The notes beneath the pieces were generated by a model. That model was not told where the DNA came from. It made no database searches and saw only the letters and a list, made by a program, of their open reading frames with translations. From Oscillospiraceae bacterium (GTDB taxonomy: Bacteria > Bacillota > Clostridia > Oscillospirales > Ruminococcaceae), in assembly GCA_015067025.1 (NCBI GenBank), contig SVNC01000013.1, positions 1 to 53,548 on the forward strand: DNA of 53,548 bases. Direction: 5' to 3'. Positions 44,336 to 53,399 of this stretch are shown in pieces. Within the stretch, counting starts at the first letter, position 1; each line of letters begins with the position of its first letter. The position numbers and the translations under genes were made by a program.

Positions 44336-45277
44336 ATGATAACAAGTACAGTAGAAGAAAACAAAAAAATCAAGGTAGTCACAATAGACGATATCAACAA
44401 AAAGTTGGAAAATCCTGCTCTTTTTATCGAAGAATGCGAGGAAAAGTATACCCGTCGTGTTGCAAGAGCAGCCGCAGGAATAAAAGAAAATATATCTAAA
44501 AAACCTATAATACTGCTTTCAGGTCCTTCAGGTTCAGGAAAGACCACCAGCGCAAACCTCATAGCTGACGCTCTGAGAAGGGAGAACATAAACACCATCG
44601 TTATTTCTATGGACGATTACTTCGTCCCCGGAGAGATATCCCCAGGTCCTGACGGCAAGGTGGACTATGAACGTCCTGACAGAGTGGATATTCCGCTTCT
44701 TAAAAGAGATATGGAAATACTTGCCGACTGCGGCGAGATAACACTCCCGAGGTTCAGCTTCTCCGACAATACGAGAAGCTGGGGAGAGACCATAAAGCGT
44801 GACAAGGACACCGCTATAATCATTGAGGGCATACACGCTTTAAACCCCGAACTGACAGGCGGACATCACGATTACGCCACCTTTGTATACGTCAGCGTGA
44901 GAACGAGAATTGCCGACAGCACAGGTCAGCTTCTTCACCCCTCAAAGATCCGTCTTTTACGCAGACTTTCAAGAGATAAGCTGTTCAGAGGTCGTGACTA
45001 CAAGCACACCGTACTTAATTTTCCCAGTGTACAGAAGGGTGAAAGTCTTTACATAGCACCCTATAAACACCGTGCGGATTACGACATAGACACGTTCTTT
45101 GCCTATGAAATATGCGCGTATAAGAAGGTCCTGCCTTCTATATGCACAAACTTTGAAAAATACGAAAAAAGAGCGGATATGTACAGCGTACTTCCCCACT
45201 TTCTCAACCTGGCAAATGAAATAGAAACAGGGCTTATCCCCTCACGCTCGATAGTCCGTGAATTTATCGGTCAATAA
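44336..45277 (+). CDS. Uridine kinase / phosphoribulokinase-family protein, 313 aa
   Basis: The N-terminal extension (about 55 residues) precedes Walker A GPSGSGKTT (63-71), then ISMDDYFVPGEISPGPDGKVDYERPDRVDIPLLKRDM and IIEGIHALNPEL, typical of the Udk/PRK P-loop family. The family phosphorylates nucleosides or sugars; annotations usually say uridine kinase, but the substrate in this long Clostridia subgroup is not certain. The start is ATG at 44336 after AAAGG; the upstream in-frame codons overlap the promoter. Monocistronic. Confidence 0.85.
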   Translation: MITSTVEENKKIKVVTIDDINKKLENPALFIEECEEKYTRRVARAAAGIKENISKKPIILLSGPSGSGKTTSANLIADALRRENINTIVISMDDYFVPGEISPGPDGKVDYERPDRVDIPLLKRDMEILADCGEITLPRFSFSDNTRSWGETIKRDKDTAIIIEGIHALNPELTGGHHDYATFVYVSVRTRIADSTGQLLHPSKIRLLRRLSRDKLFRGRDYKHTVLNFPSVQKGESLYIAPYKHRADYDIDTFFAYEICAYKKVLPSICTNFEKYEKRADMYSVLPHFLNLANEIETGLIPSRSIVREFIGQ

Positions 45278-45344
45278 ATTTGTGCAAGATGACAAAATTT
45301 ATAGCTTGTATTATTGGAATTTTACTGAATTTAACGAAAACTGC

Positions 45345-45373
45345 TTTACTTTTGCCGATTTCTATTGTATAAT
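45345..45373 (+). promoter_or_regulatory. Promoter of cheV
   Basis: TTTACT, 17 bp, TATAAT, 36 bases before the coding start. The sequence around the -10 (TATTGTATAATAAAA) closely matches the glgP promoter. Confidence 0.7.
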
Positions 45374-45408
45374 AAAACGTACAAAAACACGTAATGGAAG
45401 GTGCTTTT

Positions 45409-46332
45409 ATGGACGCTAAGGAAATGAGAAATTCTGAAATTCTGCTTGAGACCGGTACAAACGAACTTGAGCTTTTAGAATTTGATATATGCGGTAATCT
45501 CTATGGCATTAACATTGCCAAGGTAAGAGAAATTATGAGAAAAGCGGAGCTTGTGCCTATTCCCCATGCAGCTCCCGAAATTGAAGGCGTATTTATGCCC
45601 CGTGACAGACTTATTACCGTCATTGACTTACATAAGGTAATGAAGAAGGAAATACCTGAGGATGAACGCGGTTTATTCATAATCTGCGAATTCAACGGTA
45701 TGGATATCGGTTTCCACGTAAGTAAGGTGCATGGTATTCAGCGTATCAGCTGGACAGATATCGAAAAGCCCCCACAGATCGCTCAGACTTACGAGCAGAG
45801 CATCGCTACAGGTATTGCAAAGATCGGCGAAAAGATCATTCTTATCCTCGACTTTGAAAGAATCGTATCTGATCTTAACAAGAATGCGACTCTTGACTAT
45901 ACCGGTGCCGAAGATCTGCACGCTGACGGTGATTTATCCGAGAAGCATCTTGTTGTTGCCGAAGACTCACAGTTCCTTAACAAGCTTATAGTAAACAGCC
46001 TTAACGAAGTGGGCTTTACAAATATCCGTTCCTTCCCAGATGGTAAGGAAGCCTGGGATTATATCTCAAAATTCATTGATGAAGAAGGCGATGTGACCGA
46101 AAAGATATCAGCCGTTATAACAGATATTGAAATGCCTCAGATGGACGGTCATCACCTTACAAAGCTCATAAAGACAGACGAAAAGCTGTCAAAGATCCCC
46201 GTATTCCTCTTCTCCTCTCTCATTAACGAGCAGATGTACAAGAAGGGTCTTACAGTCGGAGCAGACGCTCAGTTCTCAAAGCCCCAGATCGGTCAGCTTA
46301 TGGAGAAACTGGTGGAAATGCTCGGCAATTAA
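45409..46332 (+). CDS. cheV: Chemotaxis protein CheV (CheW + receiver), 307 aa
   Basis: Couples chemoreceptors to CheA and adapts the signal through phosphorylation. The CheW domain is residues 20-155 (FDICGNLYGINIAKVREIM, then GVFMPRDRLITVIDL). The receiver domain is about 178-305 with the acid pair E185-D186, phospho-acceptor D239 in ITDIEMPQMDG, S269 and K291. All key residues are present. The start is ATG at 45409 after AAGG; an earlier ATG is part of that site. It is monocistronic and away from any che cluster in the window. It implies that the organism is motile, or descended from motile ancestors. Confidence 0.94.
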   Translation: MDAKEMRNSEILLETGTNELELLEFDICGNLYGINIAKVREIMRKAELVPIPHAAPEIEGVFMPRDRLITVIDLHKVMKKEIPEDERGLFIICEFNGMDIGFHVSKVHGIQRISWTDIEKPPQIAQTYEQSIATGIAKIGEKIILILDFERIVSDLNKNATLDYTGAEDLHADGDLSEKHLVVAEDSQFLNKLIVNSLNEVGFTNIRSFPDGKEAWDYISKFIDEEGDVTEKISAVITDIEMPQMDGHHLTKLIKTDEKLSKIPVFLFSSLINEQMYKKGLTVGADAQFSKPQIGQLMEKLVEMLGN

Positions 46333-46410
46333 TGATTTTAACAAAGCTAACGCTTTTTTAAAATACTTTTTTCATTTTGTTATCTCTTTTTTGTTTTGCT
46401 TTATTTTATC

Positions 46411-46440
46411 GCCGGGTGAATTGCCCGGCTCATTTTTTTG
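46411..46440 (+). terminator. Terminator after cheV
   Basis: GCCGGG / CCCGGC with a 7-base loop, then TCATTTTTTT. Confidence 0.8.
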
Positions 46441-46513
46441 TTGTCTGATACTTGAAGAAACTCACATAATATGGTATCATAGAAATATGAATTTTTACAG
46501 GAGGTGACAGGGC

Positions 46514-47353
46514 ATGAGAATAGTCGCACTATCAGAAAATACTGCTGTAAGCGACAAGCTTTTTGCAGAGCACGGACTATGCCTTTATATAGAGCATAAC
46601 GATAAGAAAATTCTTTTCGGCAGTGGTGCTTCCGCCCTATTTGTTGAGAATGCAAAAAGACTTGATATCTCTGTCGATAATATCGACGCTCTTGTTCTTC
46701 CCCACAACCACACCTCAGTCAGCGGAGGCACAGAGGTACTTATCAAAAGAAATCCTGCTGTAACCGTATTTCTGAGGAAGGACTATGCCACTGACTGTGC
46801 TGAGCAGAAGGGTATATTCAGAAGCCGAACGGGACTCCCTTCCTCGTTTTTCAAGGCAAATAAACTTAAATGTGTTTTGTTTACCGCATTTTCAGAGGTC
46901 TGCAAGGACTTTTACATAGTTACCGCAAAGCACTATGAAAAGGCTCACAGCAACGATAAGACCTATCTCAAAAAAAGAGGAAGAAAGTGGGCAAAGGACG
47001 ACTTTTCAGGCGAAACCTTTGCAGTGTGCTTTCCCGGCAGAAGAAAGGATGGCTTTGTGATACTGACAGGCTGTTCTCACAGCGGAATAACGAATATAGT
47101 AAAAACCGCCCGTGAAATGTGGGACGCTCCCGTTATAGCAGTTATTGGCGGATTCAATATGATGGGTGGAAATATAAATCGTATCAGTTGCGGTGCAGAC
47201 GAGATAAAGCATACCGCTACGGAGCTTCAGAAGCTGGACATAGGCTATATCTACACCTGCCACTGTACAGGCAGAAAGGGATACGAAATGCTGAAGGAGA
47301 CTCTCGGAGACCAGATACAATATCTTCATACAGGAGAGGAGCTTAAATTCTGA
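46514..47353 (+). CDS. MBL-fold hydrolase-like protein with degenerate metal site, 279 aa
   Basis: The fold and layout match COG1237-type metallo-beta-lactamase-like proteins: HGLCLYIEHNDKKILFGSGAS, the metal motif region LPHNHTSVSGG, ILTGCSHSGITNIV, AVIGGFNMMGG and YTCHCTGRKGYEML. The usual HxHxDH reads H64-N-H66-T-S68-V69, so the Asp and the last His are lost. LFDTG has become LFGSG. The other metal His regions remain. It may bind one metal or act without hydrolysis. AGGAGG lies seven bases before the ATG. Its stop overlaps the first TrkA-type start by one base (TGATG). Confidence 0.82.
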   Translation: MRIVALSENTAVSDKLFAEHGLCLYIEHNDKKILFGSGASALFVENAKRLDISVDNIDALVLPHNHTSVSGGTEVLIKRNPAVTVFLRKDYATDCAEQKGIFRSRTGLPSSFFKANKLKCVLFTAFSEVCKDFYIVTAKHYEKAHSNDKTYLKKRGRKWAKDDFSGETFAVCFPGRRKDGFVILTGCSHSGITNIVKTAREMWDAPVIAVIGGFNMMGGNINRISCGADEIKHTATELQKLDIGYIYTCHCTGRKGYEMLKETLGDQIQYLHTGEELKF

Positions 47354-47976
47354 TGAATATTCTTATAGCAGGGTGTGGAAAAACAGGTGCGAAATTAGCG
47401 TCGCAACTCTGTGAAAAAGGACACGACGTTTCTATCATTGCCCAGAGCCGCGCCCACGCAGATACAAATATCGACAACGCATTTTCAGGCACCGTGATGT
47501 ACGGAATAGCAATAGACCAGAGTGTGCTTAAAAAATCAGGTATAGACACCTGTGACGTGTTTATTGCAATGACCGATGACGACAATACAAATATAATGTC
47601 AGCCCAGCTTGCAAGAGAAATTTTCAAGGTGCCTAAAATACTTGCACGTGTTTCTGACCCTGAAAAAGCAAATTTCTATGAAGACTTAGGCATTGAAACC
47701 GTGTGTTCTGCAGAGCTTACCATAGAAGCTGTCTGTGCTTCTGTACGCAGTGACTATTCCGAAAGACTAATAAACTTCGGCTCTCACTCGGTAAAATTTA
47801 CAACAATGGATATACCAAAGGAATTTATAGGCTGTTCTCCCCACGAGATAACCTACGAAAACGACGAAACTCTTTTCGCTATAATCGCCCCTGAAGGCAC
47901 GCTCACTCTTGTAGGTGATTATGACGGAGTACCTCTTTTCAAGGGACAGAGGCTTATTTTTTCAAAAATTGTCTGA
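47353..47976 (+). CDS. TrkA-type NAD-binding potassium regulator (first copy), 207 aa
   Basis: RCK-type protein that gates a Trk/Ktr potassium channel by binding nucleotide. The Rossmann start MNILIAGCGKTGAKLA has the GxGxxG motif (7-12); the acidic end of the second strand is weak here (IIAQSRA instead of the usual Asp or Glu), which may change nucleotide choice. The C-terminal TrkA_C half reads IPKEFIGCSPHEI. It shares one base with the MBL gene and is followed 16 bases later by a second copy. No channel gene (trkH/ktrB) lies in the window after it. Confidence 0.88.
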   Translation: MNILIAGCGKTGAKLASQLCEKGHDVSIIAQSRAHADTNIDNAFSGTVMYGIAIDQSVLKKSGIDTCDVFIAMTDDDNTNIMSAQLAREIFKVPKILARVSDPEKANFYEDLGIETVCSAELTIEAVCASVRSDYSERLINFGSHSVKFTTMDIPKEFIGCSPHEITYENDETLFAIIAPEGTLTLVGDYDGVPLFKGQRLIFSKIV

Positions 47977-47992
47977 CAGTAAGGAGAGCAGT

Positions 47993-48658
47993 ATGAATAC
48001 AATCATTATCGGCGGCGGTAAGATAGGCTATCATTTAGCGGAAACCCTGCTCCATAAGGGCTACACCATTTCGGTAATAGACGAGGACAAGGAAGCCTGC
48101 CGCAAATTTGCAAATGAGCTTGATATCCCGATAATCCGCGGTGATGGTACAGTGGCGTCGATACTTGAAGAAGCAGGCATAAAAAAAGCTGATTGTGTTA
48201 TTGCCGTCACAGGCAAAGACGAGGACAACCTTGTCGTTTGTCAGCTTGCAAAGCATCTTTATAATATAAAAAAGACTATTGCTAAAGTAAACAATCCGAA
48301 AAACGAAGAGGCTCTCAAACGGTTGGGAGTTGATATCGTACTCAACAGCACCGATTATATAGCCTCGCAGCTTGAAAGAGAAATAGACAGCGACAGGATA
48401 AAAGAGCTTTTGCCGCTCGAAGACGGTAAGACTTCAGTTTATGAAATAGTCCCCAACGATAACTTCAAACGCTGGAACATTCCTTTAGCAGAGCTGAGTA
48501 TTCCCCACACCATCAGTATCATTACTATAGTAAGAGAAGATGCAGAGGTTATTATCCCGAATGGTATGGCAACGATAAAAAAAGGGGACAAGCTGCTTAT
48601 CCTTACAAAAGCTAAAAACAAGAGCGATATTTTCAAAACTTTCGGTATAGAAAAATAA
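47993..48658 (+). CDS. TrkA-type NAD-binding potassium regulator (second copy), 221 aa
   Basis: The Rossmann domain MNTIIIGGGKIGYHLAETLLHKGYTISVIDEDKE has an intact GxGxxG and a strand-2 acidic end (IDEDKE), so NAD(H) binding is likely. The TrkA_C domain is in the last 70 residues (LAELSIPHTISIITIVRED, then MATIKKGDKLLIL). AAGGAG lies seven bases before ATG 47993; the frame runs on upstream without a ribosome site. The two copies in tandem probably form a hetero-octameric RCK ring, as when TrkA's two halves are split. Confidence 0.9.
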   Translation: MNTIIIGGGKIGYHLAETLLHKGYTISVIDEDKEACRKFANELDIPIIRGDGTVASILEEAGIKKADCVIAVTGKDEDNLVVCQLAKHLYNIKKTIAKVNNPKNEEALKRLGVDIVLNSTDYIASQLEREIDSDRIKELLPLEDGKTSVYEIVPNDNFKRWNIPLAELSIPHTISIITIVREDAEVIIPNGMATIKKGDKLLILTKAKNKSDIFKTFGIEK

Positions 48659-48723
48659 TATAAACGTCCGATAAAAAACATAGTTTTTTCGTGTAACTAT
48701 GAAAATGAGCACAATTTTTGTAG

Positions 48724-48763
48724 CATTATGCACAATGTAAACGAGTTCACAATGTGCATAATG
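48724..48763. promoter_or_regulatory. Long inverted repeat upstream of glgP
   Basis: CATTATGCACA (48724-48734) and TGTGCATAATG (48753-48763) are exact inverted copies 18 bases apart. The arms frame a second copy of CACAATGT. A possible -10 TATAAT follows at 48766-48771. It could be an operator or the end of the TrkA transcript; there is no T-run, so an operator is favoured. Confidence 0.6.
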
Positions 48764-48795
48764 ACTATAATATTTACGAAAATTCCGTTACACCC

Positions 48796-48824
48796 TTGAA
48801 TATGACAATCTATTATTGTATAAT
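48796..48824 (+). promoter_or_regulatory. Promoter of glgP
   Basis: TTGAAT, 17 bp, TATAAT, 43 bases before the ATG. Confidence 0.7.
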
Positions 48825-48866
48825 AAAAAATAACATAATGGGTAATTAGAAAGGATATTAGAATTT

Positions 48867-51266
48867 ATGAAATCTCCTATGACAGAAAAGCAGATATCTC
48901 AGAAGCTTGAAGAGATACTTCTCTACGACTTCAGAACACCTGCTGCAGAGGCTACACACACACAGATTTACAAGGCTCTTTCAAAGATGGTAGTAAATCA
49001 CCTTAAGGAAAAGCGTCACGAATATATGGTTGACAGCAACTCTAAGGGCAGAAAGCAGACATATTATATTTCAATGGAATTCCTTATGGGACGTTCCTTA
49101 AAAACAAACCTCTATAACTTAGGTATGCAGGACGAGGTTGCAAAGGCTCTTAAGAAAATGGATGTAAAGATTGAAAGCATCTATGAAGAAGAACCCGATG
49201 CAGGTCTCGGTAACGGCGGTCTCGGCAGACTTGCTGCTTGCTATCTTGATGGTCTTGCTACCTGTGCATATCCCGCAACAGGCTACTCTATTCTTTACGA
49301 ATACGGTATCTTCAAGCAGAGAATTATGGACGGCTGGCAGACAGAGCTCCCCGATGAATGGCTTCCCGGTGGTAAGGTATGGCTCGTTCCCGTTCCTGAC
49401 CAGGCTATTGAAGTGCATTTTGACGGTGAGATCAATGAAAAGTGGGATGAAAACTACCACTGCGTAAACCACGTAAATTACACAACGGTAAACGCTGTTC
49501 CTTATGATATGTACGTATCAGGCTATGACAGCAAGGGTGTTTCCAAGCTCCGTTTATGGAGTGCTGAAAGTATGTCCTTTGATATGAACAGCTTTAACCA
49601 GGGTAACTACGCTAAGGCTATCGGTGCAAATAACATTGCACACTCACTTACTAAGGTCCTTTACCCCAACGATAACCACCTTGAAGGTAAGGCTCTCCGT
49701 CTTCGTCAGCAGTACTTTATGAGTGCAGCTTCTGTAGGCGATATCGTAATGCGTCATATGAACGTTTACGGCACACTCGAGAACCTTCACGAAAAGGCAG
49801 CTATCCATATCAACGATACACACCCCACACTCGCTATCCCTGAGCTTATGAGAATACTTCTCGACGACTGCGGATACGACTGGGATAAGGCCTGGTATAT
49901 CATTACACATACCTTTGCTTATACAAACCACACAGTTATGGCAGAAGCTCTTGAAACATGGGACTGCGACCTTATGCAGAGAATTCTTCCCAGAATCTTC
50001 TCCATCATTGTAGAAATAAACAACCGTTACTGCTCAATGCTTACAGACGTAACAGGCGGCGATCTTGCAAAGGTTTCAAGAATGTCCATCATCTTAAACA
50101 ACAAAGTCAAGATGGCAAATCTCTGCTGTGCAGCATCCCACTCTGTAAACGGTGTATCTCAGCTTCACTCTGAGATCATCAAGCAGGACGTATTCGCTGA
50201 TCAGTACTCTGTAACCCCCGAAGCCTTCAAGAACGTTACAAACGGTATCGCTTACCGTCGTTGGTTACTCGCTTCTAACCAGGGTCTTACAAAGCTCCTT
50301 TCAGAATGCATCGGCGACGGCTTCAAGAAGGATGCTTCCAAGCTCATCGACTTCAGAAAGTTTGCTGACGATAAGGACGTTCTCGACAAGCTTGCAGCTG
50401 TAAAGCTTAAGAACAAGGAAGCTTTCGCTAAGTACGTTTACAACACAACAGGCACAAAACTAAACACATCAGGTATTTTTGACGTTCAGGTAAAGCGTCT
50501 GCACGAATACAAGCGTCAACAGTTAAACGCTATGAACATCATTGCAGATTATCTCTATCTGCTGAAAAATCCCAACGCTGACTTTGTTCCCAAGACATAC
50601 ATCTTCGCATCAAAGGCTGCTCCCGGCTACTATATGGCTAAGCAGATCATCAAGATGATCTGGTGCATCGGCGAAGAATTAAAGAGAAATGCAAAGCTTA
50701 AAGACAAGCTTTCAGTTGTATTCCTCGAAGACTATAAGGTAACCTTATCCGAACTCTTAATGCCCGCCAGCGAAATCTCTGAACAGATCTCCCTTGCAGG
50801 CACAGAGGCTTCAGGTACAGGTAATATGAAGCTTATGCTTAACGGTGCCGTTACAATGGGTACTTACGACGGCGCTAACGTTGAAATTCACGGTGCTGTA
50901 GGCGATGAAAACATCTTCATCTTCGGTATGGACACGCCCGAAGTAAACGAGCTTAAGGCAAGAGGCTACTTCCCTGAACAGATCTACAACAACAACGGTC
51001 TTATCAAGGAAATTATCGACCTTATGTACAAGGGCATCAACGGTGCTACCTTTGAAGAGGTTGCAAACACACTCCGTCACACAGACAGATATATGTGCTT
51101 TGCAGACTTTGACAGCTACCGCGGTACTCAGGCTAAGGCAAGCGAAACTTACAGAGATAAGTACAAGTGGAACAAGATGTCACTTATGAACATCAGTGGT
51201 GCCGGTATCTTCTCCGCTGACCGTGCAGTTACAGATTACGCAAGAGATATCTGGAAACTGTTCTAA
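48867..51266 (+). CDS. glgP: Glycogen/starch phosphorylase, 799 aa
   Basis: A PLP enzyme that releases glucose 1-phosphate from glycogen or starch chains. Early blocks YYISMEFLMGRSLKTNLYNLG, EPDAGLGNGGLGRLAACYLDGLATC and YGYGI-like YEYGIFKQ are typical. FDVQVKRLHEYKRQQLN and the PLP-lysine motif EASGTGNMKLMLNGAVTMGTYDGANVE (Lys at about 655) confirm the family. The length is normal. AGAAAGGA precedes the ATG. It is monocistronic, but the GH13 enzyme begins 250 bases downstream on the same strand, so the two work together in storage or dietary alpha-glucan use. Confidence 0.97.
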   Translation: MKSPMTEKQISQKLEEILLYDFRTPAAEATHTQIYKALSKMVVNHLKEKRHEYMVDSNSKGRKQTYYISMEFLMGRSLKTNLYNLGMQDEVAKALKKMDVKIESIYEEEPDAGLGNGGLGRLAACYLDGLATCAYPATGYSILYEYGIFKQRIMDGWQTELPDEWLPGGKVWLVPVPDQAIEVHFDGEINEKWDENYHCVNHVNYTTVNAVPYDMYVSGYDSKGVSKLRLWSAESMSFDMNSFNQGNYAKAIGANNIAHSLTKVLYPNDNHLEGKALRLRQQYFMSAASVGDIVMRHMNVYGTLENLHEKAAIHINDTHPTLAIPELMRILLDDCGYDWDKAWYIITHTFAYTNHTVMAEALETWDCDLMQRILPRIFSIIVEINNRYCSMLTDVTGGDLAKVSRMSIILNNKVKMANLCCAASHSVNGVSQLHSEIIKQDVFADQYSVTPEAFKNVTNGIAYRRWLLASNQGLTKLLSECIGDGFKKDASKLIDFRKFADDKDVLDKLAAVKLKNKEAFAKYVYNTTGTKLNTSGIFDVQVKRLHEYKRQQLNAMNIIADYLYLLKNPNADFVPKTYIFASKAAPGYYMAKQIIKMIWCIGEELKRNAKLKDKLSVVFLEDYKVTLSELLMPASEISEQISLAGTEASGTGNMKLMLNGAVTMGTYDGANVEIHGAVGDENIFIFGMDTPEVNELKARGYFPEQIYNNNGLIKEIIDLMYKGINGATFEEVANTLRHTDRYMCFADFDSYRGTQAKASETYRDKYKWNKMSLMNISGAGIFSADRAVTDYARDIWKLF

Positions 51267-51350
51267 CCAGCCAGGCGATAAACCCACGCACCGCAAAAAT
51301 GCAGTTTAGTAGATTTTGGTAAACTAGCAGAATTTAAACTTATACAATAG

Positions 51351-51473
51351 TTTTGCCAAGCCGTGAAAACGTCTTGGCAAAAGCATTTTTGCTTACTTCG
51401 TCAAAAGCCCCTCGACGTACAAACGTACGCCTATCGGGACTTTTTCCTAGTCTGCGAGTGTTTCTCGCGGACT
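51351..51473. terminator. Hairpin group between glgP and the GH13 gene
   Basis: TTTTGCCAAG / CTTGGCAAAA (51351-51382, 12-base loop) followed by GCATTTTT, and AGTCTGCGAG / CTCGCGGACT (51449-51473). Between them, GTACAAACGTAC forms a further small inverted pair. The first structure can stop transcription in both directions. The second lies about 40 bases before the GH13 start. Confidence 0.65.
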
Positions 51474-51515
51474 GATAAATGTAATTAAAATATGCATAAA
51501 AAAGGAAAAAGAGAA

Positions 51516-53399
51516 ATGAATACACCAATTTATGATAGCTTTGATCTGAATTACAAAAGCCCATTCGGTGCAATAAGACAGTATCAGCCCAGTACGTTTA
51601 CACTGAGATTTCCTAAGAATATGAACGTATCAGATCCTGTGCTGGTTATGTTCCGTCCCGGTGAGAAGGAGCGTTTTATTCCTCTTAACATTGTGGACAG
51701 CACAACGGATTATCATAACACCTACACCTGCACCTTCAACCCTCAGCATTTAGGTCTGCATCAGTACTACTTCTTTTTAACGATAGACGGCAACCGCCGT
51801 TATATCAAGAGAAGCGGTGCAAGTCTTGGTGTGCTTGATAACGGAGACTTATTCCAGCTTACCGTATTTGATAAGGATATGACCACTCCCGACTGGATAA
51901 AGGGCGGAATTATGTATCAGATATTCCCTGACCGTTTCTGCCGCAGCGGTGAGCATCACGAAAACGTTCCCGATGACAGATACGTTCACGAAAACTGGGA
52001 AGACACCCCCTTCTTCCGTCCTGACGAAAAAGGGATAATCCGCAACAACGACTACTTTGCGGGCGATTTAAAGGGTGTACAGAAAAAGCTCCCCTATTTG
52101 CAGAGCCTTGGTGTTACATGCATTTATTTAAACCCTATCTTTGAGTCTCACGAAAACCATCGTTATTCAACTGCCTGCTATGAGCATATCGACCCTATGC
52201 TTGGTACAGACGATGATTTCAGAGAGCTTTGCAAAGAGGCTAAAAAATATGGTATTGATATAATTCTTGACGGTGTATTTTCTCATACAGGTGCAGACAG
52301 TATGTACTTCAACAAGTTCGGAAGATACGGTGAAAACGTGGGTGCATATAAAAATCCCGACAGCCCCTTCCGTAACTGGTACTGCTTCAGTCGCTACCCC
52401 TTTGAATATGAAAGCTGGTGGGGTATCACTACACTCCCCAACGTAAACGAAAACAACCCTGACTACACAGGCTATATCTGCGGCGATGAGGGTATTTTAC
52501 AGAGATGGATAAATAACGGTGCGAGAGGCTGGCGTCTTGACGTTGCCGATGAGCTTCCCGATGACTTCCTTGACAATCTCAACAAAGCCGTTAAAGCTAA
52601 GGGCGATGACAAGATCATTTACGGCGAGGTATGGGAAGACGCATCAAACAAGGAAAGCTACGGCGTAAGAAGAAGGTATCTTATCGGCGGTCAGCTTGAC
52701 AGCGTTATGAACTATCCCTTTAAGGAAGCTATCATAAACTACGTTAAGTATTCCGACCCCGTTCCCTTCCACGACGGAGTAATGACTATCTTAGAGCATT
52801 ATCCCAAGCCCTCTGCCGATACTCTTATGAACTTCTTATCCACCCACGACACAGAAAGAATTTTAACTCGTCTTGCAGGTGAAGACGTGGGCTGGCACGA
52901 CAGAGAATGGCAGGCAGAACGCTATCTGACCCCTGAACAATACGTGTACGGCGTATCACTTTTAAAGTGTGCTATGGTATTACAGTTCTTCCTTCCCGGT
53001 GTTCCCTGCATCTATTATGGTGACGAAGCCGGCCTTGAAGGCTATAAAGACCCCTTCAACAGAAGATGCTACCCTTGGGGCAAGGAAAACCCCGATCTTA
53101 TAGAATTCACAAAGGAGCTTTCACGTATCAGAAAGTCCACCACAGCCTTTGCAAAGGGTGAGATGAAGTTCATCTCCTGCACGGCCGAGGAATGTGTATT
53201 TGCAAGAGTGGATAAGCTTAACCGTGAGGTTGCGGTGATATTCTTAAACAAATCAAAGTATCCCAAGACCTTCCACTTATCCGATTATTTAAGCCCTGAT
53301 TATGCAAATACAAAGAAGCTCCACGATCCCCATAACAGTGCGGACGGAGAGCTTAACCTCGCGCCCTTCGAGTATGGTGTTGTGGTTTGTAGGATATAA
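51516..53399 (+). CDS. GH13 alpha-amylase family enzyme (neopullulanase/cyclomaltodextrinase-like), 627 aa
   Basis: Hydrolyses alpha-1,4 (and perhaps 1,6) glucan links in the cytoplasm; no signal peptide. An N-terminal beta domain (about 1-120, like the CBM34/N domain) precedes the TIM barrel, with region I ILDGVFSHTG, nucleophile D342 in GWRLDVADE, acid/base E371 in YGEVWED and D445 in LSTHDTER. All three catalytic residues are present. A C-terminal beta domain ends the protein. The start is ATG at 51516 after AAAGGAAAAAGAG. It is downstream of glgP, which fits a shared role in breaking maltodextrins. Confidence 0.92.
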   Translation: MNTPIYDSFDLNYKSPFGAIRQYQPSTFTLRFPKNMNVSDPVLVMFRPGEKERFIPLNIVDSTTDYHNTYTCTFNPQHLGLHQYYFFLTIDGNRRYIKRSGASLGVLDNGDLFQLTVFDKDMTTPDWIKGGIMYQIFPDRFCRSGEHHENVPDDRYVHENWEDTPFFRPDEKGIIRNNDYFAGDLKGVQKKLPYLQSLGVTCIYLNPIFESHENHRYSTACYEHIDPMLGTDDDFRELCKEAKKYGIDIILDGVFSHTGADSMYFNKFGRYGENVGAYKNPDSPFRNWYCFSRYPFEYESWWGITTLPNVNENNPDYTGYICGDEGILQRWINNGARGWRLDVADELPDDFLDNLNKAVKAKGDDKIIYGEVWEDASNKESYGVRRRYLIGGQLDSVMNYPFKEAIINYVKYSDPVPFHDGVMTILEHYPKPSADTLMNFLSTHDTERILTRLAGEDVGWHDREWQAERYLTPEQYVYGVSLLKCAMVLQFFLPGVPCIYYGDEAGLEGYKDPFNRRCYPWGKENPDLIEFTKELSRIRKSTTAFAKGEMKFISCTAEECVFARVDKLNREVAVIFLNKSKYPKTFHLSDYLSPDYANTKKLHDPHNSADGELNLAPFEYGVVVCRI

